Of a stretch of DNA of 10,698 bases, positions 1-5,259 are shown in pieces (the stretch's first letter is position 1; every line of letters begins with the position of its first letter). The position numbers and the translations under genes were made by a program. A model generated the notes under the pieces. The model did no database searches, had not been told where the DNA came from, and worked only from the letters and a program-made list of their open reading frames with translations. The DNA comes from Nitrososphaera sp. (GTDB lineage: Archaea > Thermoproteota > Nitrososphaeria > Nitrososphaerales > Nitrososphaeraceae), in the NCBI GenBank assembly GCA_023252395.1, contig JAJPDY010000019.1, forward strand, positions 1 to 10,698, read 5' to 3'.

Positions 1-6
1 TGACAC

Positions 7-19
7 GTAACTTGGTTAC
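7..19. promoter_or_regulatory. Palindromic site 1, GTAAC-TTG-GTTAC
   Basis: Perfect 5-base arms around a 3-base centre. It matches two further copies at 509-523 and 1000-1012. An AT-rich TATA-like stretch (ATAAAATATG, about 31-40) starts some ten bases to its right, the same arrangement as at the other copies. The spacing and symmetry fit a dimeric winged-helix regulator. The gene it would control is not visible here, because no convincing ORF starts between it and position 85. Operator function is inferred. Confidence 0.5.
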
Positions 20-85
20 CTGAGCCCGGATAAAATATGCTCTCATGAAAATAGAATAAAAAATAAAGAAAAAGGAACAGGGGGT

Positions 86-493
86 TTATCTGGCTGCCAC
101 AACTGTTGTTCTTGCAGTTCTTATTCCCTTTGCCAAGCCGAATCCGAGTATCATCAGCCCAAAGATGACTCCAAGGATTGGACCCGGGAACACAATGACT
201 GCAAAGTTTATGCTCGCCAGAGCTACTAGGCCGGGGATCATGTATATGACACCTGCTGCAGCTAGCAATCCTGCCACGAGGTAAGACTTTTGCTTCCAAG
301 AGACAGCGAATGCAGCTGCTGACAACGCTATTGAGCTTAAGTTGAGCGCTGTTCCAACACCCAGTCCCAGTACCGCTATTCCGCCAACCAGATTAGGTAG
401 TACTAGAGCAAGTGCAGCCGCGGCCAGCAACACTGCCAATACAAGTTTTGTATTTGTCATGGCGCAATTTTGAACCCGATCTATTTTAGACAT
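86..493 (-). CDS. Small four-helix membrane protein of unknown function
   Basis: A 135-residue, very hydrophobic, Ala/Gly/Leu-rich protein with about four membrane segments (roughly residues 16-34, 38-66, 70-92 and 97-121) and almost no soluble part. The tail is short and basic (KGIRTART). I recognise no catalytic motif or family. The ATG at 493 is supported by a GGGTGA ribosome-site-like sequence about 5 bases upstream; an ATG at residue 12 is a possible alternative. A perfect GGTAAC-ATA-GTTACC palindrome sits 15 bases before the start, so this gene is probably controlled by a dimeric DNA-binding protein, perhaps the winged-helix protein encoded divergently from 695. The function is unknown; that it is a real membrane protein is well supported by composition, start signals and position. 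Confidence 0.75.
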   Translation of the reverse strand: MSKIDRVQNCAMTNTKLVLAVLLAAAALALVLPNLVGGIAVLGLGVGTALNLSSIALSAAAFAVSWKQKSYLVAGLLAAAGVIYMIPGLVALASINFAVIVFPGPILGVIFGLMILGFGLAKGIRTARTTVVAAR

Positions 494-508
494 TGTTCAC
501 CCTTGATA

Positions 509-523
509 GGTAACATAGTTACC
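509..523. promoter_or_regulatory. Palindromic site 2, GGTAAC-ATA-GTTACC
   Basis: The best copy of the repeated palindrome: perfect 6-base arms, 3-base centre. It lies in the divergent intergenic region, 15 bases before the membrane-protein start at 493 and 171 bases before the winged-helix start at 695. A TATA-like sequence (TTAATGTAT, about 530-538) lies just to its right. It could therefore block the leftward promoter or act next to a rightward one. Operator role inferred. Confidence 0.6.
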
Positions 524-614
524 ACACCCTTAATGTATCTCTGGCAAAAAGTCATTTTAGGAAGGGCACCGTAATGGTAGTGATGGACATGCCGCGCCTT
601 GGAGGCAATCATGA

Positions 615-674
615 TTATTGCGAATCTTCCAGTATCATTAACGCGATTATCCCAAATCCAGCACCGATAGTCAA
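615..674 (-). pseudogene. Possible remnant or micro-ORF resembling a membrane-protein tail
   Basis: On the minus strand a 19-codon frame begins with TTG at 674, preceded in the same open frame by codons for DFSG, and ends at TAA (615-617). The peptide is Gly- and Ile-rich (IGAGFGIIALMILEDSQ). It resembles the last membrane segment of the neighbouring protein (86-493), which has FPG...FGLMILGFG near its end. The DNA also shares short blocks such as GAATC, AGTATCAT and CCCGnGAA in the same order. This could be the surviving 3' end of a duplicated gene whose front was lost next to the winged-helix gene. It could also be chance or a tiny membrane peptide. There is no clear ribosome site. Confidence 0.25.
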
Positions 675-694
675 GCCCGAGAAATCTGGTTAAA

Positions 695-1003
695 TTGGTC
701 CACGAATACCGCGACAGGATCTATATCCGAAAGGACGTGATATTGAAGCTGTCCGAATACGGAGAGCTCAACCAGAGCAAGCTGATGAGCTATTGCGGGC
801 TGAACAACGTCAAGCACAAGCCAATAATTGATGAAATGGTGGAAAAAGAATTGATAACCAGATTTGAAGAGCCGTGGGGCGACAAAAAAATAATAAAGTA
901 CAAGGTCTCGGAGAAGGGGCGGGCAATTTTCCAGGAAATACTGGAGCCGTACGAAGTGTTGTTTCCAAGGGGAGAAGGGGAAAATCATGATGGCAACAAG
1001 TAA
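695..1003 (+). CDS. Winged-helix DNA-binding regulator (HTH_45/Sso10a-like)
   Basis: A 102-residue, single-domain protein. The order helix-helix-helix-wing is readable: KDVILKLSEYGELNQ (about residues 13-27), the presumed recognition helix NQSKLMSYCGLNNVKHKPIIDEM, then a beta hairpin around KKIIKYKVSEKGRAIF and a final helix. The NQxKLxxYxGLN pattern is typical of archaeal one-domain winged-helix proteins related to Sso10a. There is no effector domain. The start is taken as TTG: the frame is closed by TAG at 668-670, no ATG occurs before residue 31 (already inside the fold), and no strong ribosome site is visible. The stop codon lies inside palindromic site 3, and site 2 lies upstream, so autoregulation is a natural inference. 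It is followed after 46 bases by a membrane protein on the same strand, probably in the same regulatory unit. Confidence 0.85.
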   Translation: MVHEYRDRIYIRKDVILKLSEYGELNQSKLMSYCGLNNVKHKPIIDEMVEKELITRFEEPWGDKKIIKYKVSEKGRAIFQEILEPYEVLFPRGEGENHDGNK

Positions 1004-1012
1004 CATAGTTAC
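1000..1012. promoter_or_regulatory. Palindromic site 3, GTAAC-ATA-GTTAC, across a stop codon
   Basis: The third copy of the palindrome, identical in its 13-base core to site 2. The TAA of the winged-helix gene (1001-1003) is part of its left arm. To the right follow a TATA-like stretch (ATATTTCTTATAA, about 1013-1025) and then the ribosome site of the next gene. The placement suggests a separate promoter for the downstream membrane protein, controlled at this site. Function inferred. Confidence 0.55.
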
Positions 1013-1049
1013 CATATTTCTTATAACGAGCGGGAGGAGAATTTAGGCA

Positions 1050-1472
1050 GTGGCAGATCCAGGCAAGAAAGGCAAGCAGTCAGAGAACATATTCCAGATA
1101 ATGGACGAGATAGTCCGCCAGCTGAACAGGACAAAAAAGATGTTCCTCCTGATGATAGTCTCCATCGTGGTTGTTGTGCCCGGTACGTTTATCGTTACAT
1201 TTGCGCTGGCAGGAGGAGAGTCATTCTGGAATGGACCTAACGGGCCCAATCATGCCGGGCCTCCTGATAGCTCTGCCTTTGGCATAGCCCGCGCTATCGT
1301 AATCGTGTTCGTGCTTGCATGGATAATCATAGGAGTAAGGCAGTGGTTCGTGCTTTCAAAGTGGACTCAGAGGTACGAGCTGTACAAGGAGCTGCAGAAA
1401 AAGATCGACGAAAAGCTGGATTACGACGATGAAAACAAAGACAACAAGGATAACGACAAAACTAGTACGTAA
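1050..1472 (+). CDS. Two-helix membrane protein with charged, coiled-coil-like tail
   Basis: A 140-residue protein. A charged N-terminus of about 30 residues (KQSENIFQIMDEIVRQLNRTKK) is followed by a first membrane helix (about 31-54), a short Gly/Pro/Asn-rich outer loop (WNGPNGPNHAGPP) and a second membrane helix (about 77-99). A helical tail with heptad-like spacing (YELYKELQKKIDEKLDYDDE) ends in a run of Asp, Asn and Lys. Both ends are predicted to be cytoplasmic. The GTG start is supported by GGGAGGAG at 1032-1039, ten bases upstream. It follows the winged-helix gene on the same strand, with a palindromic site and a TATA-like box between them. I do not recognise a named family. A membrane partner for the neighbouring regulator is a plausible but untested reading. 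Confidence 0.8.
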   Translation: MADPGKKGKQSENIFQIMDEIVRQLNRTKKMFLLMIVSIVVVVPGTFIVTFALAGGESFWNGPNGPNHAGPPDSSAFGIARAIVIVFVLAWIIIGVRQWFVLSKWTQRYELYKELQKKIDEKLDYDDENKDNKDNDKTST

Positions 1473-1490
1473 TTCTAGTTGGCGCTTTTT
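1460..1490. terminator. Possible bidirectional terminator hairpin between convergent genes
   Basis: An inverted repeat AACTAG (1460-1465) / CTAGTT (1475-1480) with a 9-base loop, followed by GGCGC and five T (1486-1490). The loop contains the TAA of the plus-strand gene, and the right arm contains the TAG of the minus-strand gene. The stem is short, and archaeal termination relies mainly on T-runs, so this is a tentative call. Confidence 0.35.
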
Positions 1491-1732
1491 AGTTCAGAGT
1501 CAAACTTTTGAATGAGGATGCCTGCCCCTAGGCCAAACACTGCTTCAAACGCCGCCTCTATCTTTTTCCTTGAGAGGTTGTCAGGCTCGTAGACAGAGAT
1601 GCCATGCTCCCTGTAGAGGTAAAATAGCAAAAGATCCTTTGACTCGCCGTCAAACAGGTCAAGGGTATTTTTAAGAGCAGCCTGGACTTTGGTGGCCACA
1701 GTGTTGCCCTCGACGGATCTCTTCTTTAGCAC
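1475..1732 (-). CDS. Small helical protein, possible Thaumarchaeal output-type domain (copy A)
   Basis: An 85-residue soluble, all-helical protein. After a short basic N-terminus it reads as one domain: helix LKNTLDLFDGESKDLLLFYLYREHGI, a loop, helix KKIEAAFEAVFG, then GLGAGILIQKFDSELK. The pattern (LFG-like turn, aromatic helix, then G-x-GA-x-x-(L/I)I-x-x-x) recalls small domains found in many copies in Nitrososphaera and Nitrosopumilus, sometimes called Nitrosopumilus output domains; that assignment is from memory and weak. It also resembles the protein at 3627-3944. Start is GTG at 1732, with GAGG five bases before it and an in-frame TGA just upstream; a GTG at residue 12 is an alternative. 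Its stop is two bases from that of the plus-strand neighbour. Its back-to-back position with a response regulator suggests a signalling adaptor, which is inference. Confidence 0.7.
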   Translation of the reverse strand: MLKKRSVEGNTVATKVQAALKNTLDLFDGESKDLLLFYLYREHGISVYEPDNLSRKKIEAAFEAVFGLGAGILIQKFDSELKSAN

Positions 1733-1795
1733 TGTCCCTCATACAACGAGTAAACCTTAAAGCAGCTGTGTGTAAAATTTGCGACAACATCCAGA

Positions 1796-1804
1796 TTATA
1801 TACT
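1796..1804 (+). promoter_or_regulatory. TATA box of leaderless response-regulator gene
   Basis: TTATATACT, centred 30 bases before the ATG at 1830, the spacing expected for archaeal transcription starting at or just before the start codon. No ribosome site is seen between box and ATG, as expected for a leaderless message. This excludes the longer open frame that begins at 1779, upstream of the box. Confidence 0.7.
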
Positions 1805-1829
1805 ATTGTCGAACTTTAACAAATGCACG

Positions 1830-2348
1830 ATGAAGATACTGGTGGCAGAAGATGAGCCAAGCATTGCGATGCAATATGAAATCGCACTGAAGGACAGAGA
1901 CCACGACGTTACCATTACTTATGATGGCGTTCAGTGCCTAGAAGCGTTTTACAAAGAACTTGAAAAGAACGAGTCCGCGCACAAGGCCAGAAGGCCGCCT
2001 TTTGACGCAGTAATACTTGATTATAGAATGCCAAAGAAAGATGGCATGGAAGTCGCCAAGGAGATCTTGGCGATAGAGCCAAAGCAGAGGATCCTTTTCG
2101 CATCCGCCTATGTCGTTGAAACTCTGGTTGACTCTGTAAGGAGCCTGCAGCAGGTAGTTGAGCTTATCCAAAAGCCCTTTGAGCTGGATCCTTTCCTTGA
2201 CTTGATAGAGGACAAGGGCATATTTTCAGAGCTTGAAAAGCTGAATGTGAACGTCAAGGGGATAAAGGACCTCAACCCATCGCACCAGCAGATAAGAGAT
2301 CTTCTTGAAGGTCTCAAAAAGCTCCAGAAAGGCCGAGCGATCAGCTGA
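1830..2348 (+). CDS. Response regulator, receiver domain plus helical tail (copy 1)
   Basis: A 172-residue CheY-like receiver. Acidic pocket E7/D8 (LVAEDEP), phosphate-accepting D64 in VILDYRMPKKDG, S92 in FASAY and K115 in QKPF are all present, so it should be phosphorylated by a histidine kinase. A 14-residue insertion before the phospho-site (KNESAHKARRPPF) is unusual. After the receiver (about 1-125) comes a tail of some 45 residues ending in NPSHQQIRDLLEGLKKLQKGR. It carries no recognisable DNA-binding or enzyme domain, and nearly the same tail occurs in the regulator at 6653-7174. The start is set by MKILVAEDEP and the TATA box 30 bases upstream. The gene converges on the histidine kinase and overlaps it by 8 bases, so that kinase is its likely partner. 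The tail probably mediates protein contacts (inference). Confidence 0.93.
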   Translation: MKILVAEDEPSIAMQYEIALKDRDHDVTITYDGVQCLEAFYKELEKNESAHKARRPPFDAVILDYRMPKKDGMEVAKEILAIEPKQRILFASAYVVETLVDSVRSLQQVVELIQKPFELDPFLDLIEDKGIFSELEKLNVNVKGIKDLNPSHQQIRDLLEGLKKLQKGRAIS

Positions 2349-2350
2349 TC
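2339..2350. repeat. 12-base palindrome GATCAGCTGATC holding both stop codons
   Basis: A perfect palindrome where the response regulator (+) and kinase (-) end. Each strand reads the same bases as ATC AGC TGA, so both proteins finish with Ile-Ser and the genes overlap by 8 bases (2341-2348). It may simply be the result of two genes meeting, or a weak hairpin. Confidence 0.6.
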
Positions 2351-3522
2351 ATTTCTTTTGATTGTTCTATTGGAAGAGCGACCGTAAAGGTAGCTCCGCC
2401 TCCAGCGTTGTTGTAAGCATAGATCTCGCCACCGTGGGCACTCACTATAGCCTTGCTGATGAAAAGCCCAAGGCCTGTGCCGTTCTTGTTGGTTTCGCCC
2501 ACGCTCTTTGTGACAAACTTGCCAAACAACTTTGGGAGCACGTACTCGGGTATGCCGCCTCCTGTGTCGCTAATTTTTATCTCGATCTTGTTCTTGTCAA
2601 GAAACGTCCTGCCCTCTACTTTGATGCTGCCTTTCTGCGTGAACTTGATCGCGTTGCCGACAATGTTGGTAATGACCTGGGTTATGCGCGACCTGTCAAG
2701 CTCGACTTCAAGCTCCTTGCCTGTTTCGTCGATGACTAGGTTCAGAGTCACGTCTTTTGTCAGGTTTGCCCTTTCAGAATCTGCAACGCCTTCAAGCAGC
2801 TCGCTTATACGGACCTTTTCCATCTTGTACAAGAGGCTGCTGCTCTCAATCCTGCTGACGTCCAGGATGTCGTTTGCCAGCTGCTGGAGCCGGCGCGCCT
2901 CTCTGAGAACACCATCCCATGCCGCGTCCTGTGTGATCTTGCCCTTCTTTGCAAGTAGTGCAAACCCAAGAAGTGGCTGAATTGGAGTTCTCAGCTCGTG
3001 AGATGCAATGGCAATGAATTCATTTTTCAGCTGCTCTTTAAGCTTCAACTCCTCGTTGGCCTTTTCGATGTCCTTCTTTGTCCTGTAAATGTCAGTCTCG
3101 TCAACTAGCATGATGCTGCAGCCAACAATATTTCCCTGCTTGTCGTGCAGCGAAGTGGCATTAAGGAGGGCAGGGAAAACAGTGCCGTCTCTTGCTCTCA
3201 TCCAGATTTCGCAATTCTCGACACGTCCCCTTTTCTCCCATACCTCAAGGTATTCGTGCATGGCAACTAGGCTGTTTGAGCTCACCTGATGAAATATCGG
3301 CATACCAATCAACTCCGACTTTGAATAGCCTGTGCGCGTGGCATACATCTCGTTGCAATCAAGGATGGCGCCATCTGCGTTTACTATGCAATGTAGTATT
3401 GGGGACTTGTCGTAGAGATTCTCAAGTAACTCTGGCGTCCTTGAATACTCGCCCGACTGTCCTTTCTGGGGGCTGCCAGTATACTTCTGGCTCAATAAGG
3501 TCAAGCGAAAAGCATCGAACAT
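2341..3522 (-). CDS. Soluble PAS-domain sensor histidine kinase
   Basis: A 393-residue cytoplasmic kinase without membrane segments or signal peptide. Order: a short N-terminal stretch of about 30 residues; one PAS domain (about 32-145, with ILHCIVNADGAILDCN and the typical GxPIF turn); a helical linker (145-170); a HisKA dimerisation domain with phospho-acceptor H175 in SHELRTP; and an HATPase_c domain with N box (NIVGNAIKF, N290), G1 (DTGGGIP, 319-325), F box (LFGKFV) and G2 (GTGLGL, 348-353). All catalytic motifs look intact. The ligand of the PAS domain cannot be read from sequence. The ATG start is followed by a normal N-terminus; an AT-rich AAATTTA element lies about 18 bases upstream. 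The gene faces the response regulator at 1830 tail to tail and starts divergently from a small-protein/8-TM operon, suggesting one signalling unit. Confidence 0.95.
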   Translation of the reverse strand: MFDAFRLTLLSQKYTGSPQKGQSGEYSRTPELLENLYDKSPILHCIVNADGAILDCNEMYATRTGYSKSELIGMPIFHQVSSNSLVAMHEYLEVWEKRGRVENCEIWMRARDGTVFPALLNATSLHDKQGNIVGCSIMLVDETDIYRTKKDIEKANEELKLKEQLKNEFIAIASHELRTPIQPLLGFALLAKKGKITQDAAWDGVLREARRLQQLANDILDVSRIESSSLLYKMEKVRISELLEGVADSERANLTKDVTLNLVIDETGKELEVELDRSRITQVITNIVGNAIKFTQKGSIKVEGRTFLDKNKIEIKISDTGGGIPEYVLPKLFGKFVTKSVGETNKNGTGLGLFISKAIVSAHGGEIYAYNNAGGGATFTVALPIEQSKEMIS

Positions 3523-3626
3523 TAGTATTGGTGTGTAAATTTATCTACACATCTGCCATTATTACCGCCGGCGGTGCTTTACAGCCACCGTGTATCTGGT
3601 TTCGGTCATTGAAAGCAGTGGGTGGA
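3523..3626. promoter_or_regulatory. Divergent promoter region with perfect GC palindrome
   Basis: 104 bases between the kinase (-) and the small-protein operon (+). It holds an AT-rich, TATA-like element at about 3536-3544 (TAAATTTAT), usable in either direction, and a perfect 12-base palindrome ACCGCCGGCGGT at 3564-3575. A GGTGGA ribosome-site-like sequence at 3621-3626 precedes the tandem ATGs of the rightward gene. A regulator bound at the palindrome could control both sides; this is inferred. Confidence 0.45.
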
Positions 3627-3944
3627 ATGATGCAGCATAGCGTAGACAATGTTGCTATACTGCGCCAGGCTATCGATTCCGCAATAGAATCTCTTGGAGG
3701 ACCCATCCACAAGACCATAACATGGTACATGAATAGCAAAGGCGTCTTTTCCGATTCTAAAAAAATTGACATCGATTCTTTCTACTCGAACCTGAAGGAG
3801 CTTGTGGGGCCGGGTGCCGACCTCATAATGGAAGAAACATGGCAGCACCTGCAAAAACAAGGCTTCGCAGGGCATAACTTTGAGCCTCGGTCGTCGCCAC
3901 TTGAGAAGATCCAAAAGGTCATGAAGATAGGGGAGAGTGCATAA
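3627..3944 (+). CDS. Small helical protein, possible signalling adaptor (copy B)
   Basis: A 105-residue soluble, mainly helical protein. Its core (about residues 10-77) runs LRQAIDSAIESLGGPIHKTITWYM, a loop with FSDSKKIDID, helix FYSNLKELV, then GPGADLIMEETWQHL, ending with a charged tail. This can be laid along the 85-residue protein at 1475-1732: both have a helix ending near a Gly pair or Asp-Gly, an aromatic-Tyr helix, and a (V/F)G-x-GA-x-(L/I)(I/L) motif before the last helix. Starts at 3627 or 3630 (tandem ATGs after GGTGGA) are most likely. The open frame extends much further upstream, but there it runs antisense to the kinase gene and has no good start. The next gene begins two bases after its stop, so the two form an operon. 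Function unknown; a link to the kinase pathway is inferred from position. Confidence 0.75.
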   Translation: MMQHSVDNVAILRQAIDSAIESLGGPIHKTITWYMNSKGVFSDSKKIDIDSFYSNLKELVGPGADLIMEETWQHLQKQGFAGHNFEPRSSPLEKIQKVMKIGESA

Positions 3945-3946
3945 AA

Positions 3947-4753
3947 ATGCAGCAGTCTGTTCTTAACATTGCAAAGGAACGCAGGAAACTGATAATCGGT
4001 CTGGTAGCCGCAATAATAATAGTTGACGCGATGGTTTTCCTTACCGCCGGCTCTGACATTGAAGAGTACACCGGCGACATCTCTAGGATAGGCACTGTTG
4101 CAGGTGCAGTGGTTATGTCCGTGATAATAGTTAGCAGACAAAAACTCAGCGGGCTGTTTGGGAGGGCATACCTGTCGCTTGCATTAGGGTTGGCGCTATG
4201 GCTTGCTGCAGAAGTAATATGGGGATACTATGAGCTCGGGTTGGGAGTAGAGACTCCGTTCCCGTCTATAGCAGATGGATTCTGGATAGCGAGCTATGTG
4301 CCTTTTGGATACCACCTTTTTGGCACAGCCAAGTTCTTTGGCAAGGGCGTGAAAAAGTCAACGATAGCAGTAGTATGCGCAGCGGCCGCGATATTCCTGT
4401 ACTTTTACGTGCAGGCCATAATCGGCGTCTCAGAGCTAGAGGGACCTGATGCGCTAGTGTCTCTGGCAATAAGCATCGCATATCCTGTATTTGACGTGAT
4501 ACTCTTAATCCCGGCCGTCCTGATGGTCACAAACGCTGGAAAAGGTCAGCTTACATCCATCCCATGGATATTCATAGGATGGATATTGATGGCTATCGCG
4601 GACAGCCTCCTTGGAATAACCGCCGTCACCAATTTCACGGGAGAAGTATTCCACATCACAATGACCTACAACGCCACCTACCTCTGCTTTACTGCAGGAT
4701 TGCTGTGGTACAACAAACAGTTTATCATGGACGAGAAAAAACTGGCCAAGTAG
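3947..4753 (+). CDS. 8-TM membrane protein resembling a sensor input domain
   Basis: A 268-residue protein with about eight membrane helices (roughly 14-33, 47-63, 72-95, 108-127, 136-157, 167-192, 203-223 and 234-253) and no soluble output domain. Signature spots are TPFPSIADGFWIASY (about 103-117), AYPVFDVILL (178-187) and GWILMAIADSLLG (209-221). To my recollection this P-S-x-AD / YP-x-x-D / G-x-x-x-x-x-x-AD pattern is seen in the multi-TM N-terminal input regions of some sensor kinases and GGDEF proteins, here occurring alone. The ATG lies two bases after the preceding stop, with GGGGAGAG (3930-3937) as ribosome site, so it is cotranscribed with copy B. It may sense a membrane or redox signal and pass it to a separate partner; that is inference, and a transport role is not excluded. 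Confidence 0.8.
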   Translation: MQQSVLNIAKERRKLIIGLVAAIIIVDAMVFLTAGSDIEEYTGDISRIGTVAGAVVMSVIIVSRQKLSGLFGRAYLSLALGLALWLAAEVIWGYYELGLGVETPFPSIADGFWIASYVPFGYHLFGTAKFFGKGVKKSTIAVVCAAAAIFLYFYVQAIIGVSELEGPDALVSLAISIAYPVFDVILLIPAVLMVTNAGKGQLTSIPWIFIGWILMAIADSLLGITAVTNFTGEVFHITMTYNATYLCFTAGLLWYNKQFIMDEKKLAK

Positions 4754-4823
4754 CATGTCATAAAATGTACATACAAGCCCTTTTAGGCATAATATTGATA
4801 CGCAACTGCAAGGATTTGGGAAA

Positions 4824-5093
4824 ATGCCTACCATAACTTCAGAACTGACCCAGCCAGAATTGGAAGCAATACGCGAATACGCCAACCAGTGCGGAGAAAC
4901 GATATCGGACCTTGTAAGGAAGGCGCTGATACGCGAAGCTACCTTGGCGGACGGTTATGGCACTGATGACCCCCGGTACGAGTACCGGATGGCCGTTTCA
5001 GGCAAGGCTTTGAGAAGCAAAGAGCATAAAATAATTCAAGAAAACTACAATAAAATCAGAAAAATTTTAGGCTGGAAAGAAATAAAGCTGTAG
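4824..5093 (+). CDS. Ribbon-helix-helix-like (Arc/CopG-type) small regulator
   Basis: An 89-residue soluble protein. The N-terminal half fits the ribbon-helix-helix pattern: short strand TITSEL (residues 3-8), helix QPELEAIREYANQ (10-22), turn CGETIS with the conserved Gly, and helix DLVRKALIREA (29-39). Such proteins bind DNA as dimers through paired strands. The C-terminal half is charged and helical (IIQENYNKIRKILGW) and unknown to me. No toxin gene sits next to it, so a simple regulator is more likely than an antitoxin. ATG start; a TATA-like AATATT element lies about 28-33 bases upstream, and no clear ribosome site is present, consistent with leaderless transcription. It is separated by 70 bases from the 8-TM gene and may have its own promoter. 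Confidence 0.7.
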   Translation: MPTITSELTQPELEAIREYANQCGETISDLVRKALIREATLADGYGTDDPRYEYRMAVSGKALRSKEHKIIQENYNKIRKILGWKEIKL

Positions 5094-5133
5094 GTTCTGG
5101 CCACTTTTCTGACAGCTATGACTGCTTGAGGTG

Positions 5134-5175
5134 TTTTATATTAAAATTTTATAGAGCCAACTATAGTCAACTATC
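5134..5175 (+). promoter_or_regulatory. AT-rich promoter candidate with tandem CAACTAT repeat
   Basis: TTTTATATTAAAATTTTATA (5134-5153) contains a good TATA-like core. Just after it CAACTAT occurs twice (5158-5164 and 5168-5174), exactly ten bases apart, about one helical turn. A start site around 5165-5170 would give the 5260 gene a leader of some 90 bases, unlike the leaderless genes nearby. The T-rich part could equally end transcription of the 4824 gene. Confidence 0.35.
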
Positions 5176-5259
5176 TTTCACTTGCTGTTGTTATTACCTA
5201 CTAGTTGCCCTCGAACAAGGGGATAGAGGAAGATTGAGTCCGTTTTTGGTGACTGCATT

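Noticed and set aside
1779..1829. N-terminal extension of the first response regulator from a TTG at 1779
   Set aside because: It begins upstream of the TATA box at 1796-1804, and the receiver fold starts exactly at the ATG at 1830.
2453..2980. Plus-strand open frame of 175 codons inside the kinase gene
   Set aside because: It is a Ser/Leu-rich antisense shadow of the conserved HisKA and HATPase region, with no start signals or domain.
3192..3626. Long upstream part of the open frame containing the 3627 gene
   Set aside because: It runs antisense through the PAS part of the kinase and across the divergent promoter; its composition is not protein-like, while the kinase frame is certain.
4824..5093. 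Antitoxin of a toxin-antitoxin pair
   Set aside because: The ribbon-helix-helix pattern fits an antitoxin, but no small toxin-like gene overlaps or directly follows; the next gene is 167 bases away and encodes a 300-residue protein.
5158..5174. CRISPR-like repeat
   Set aside because: There are only two 7-base units with a 3-base gap; no array structure.
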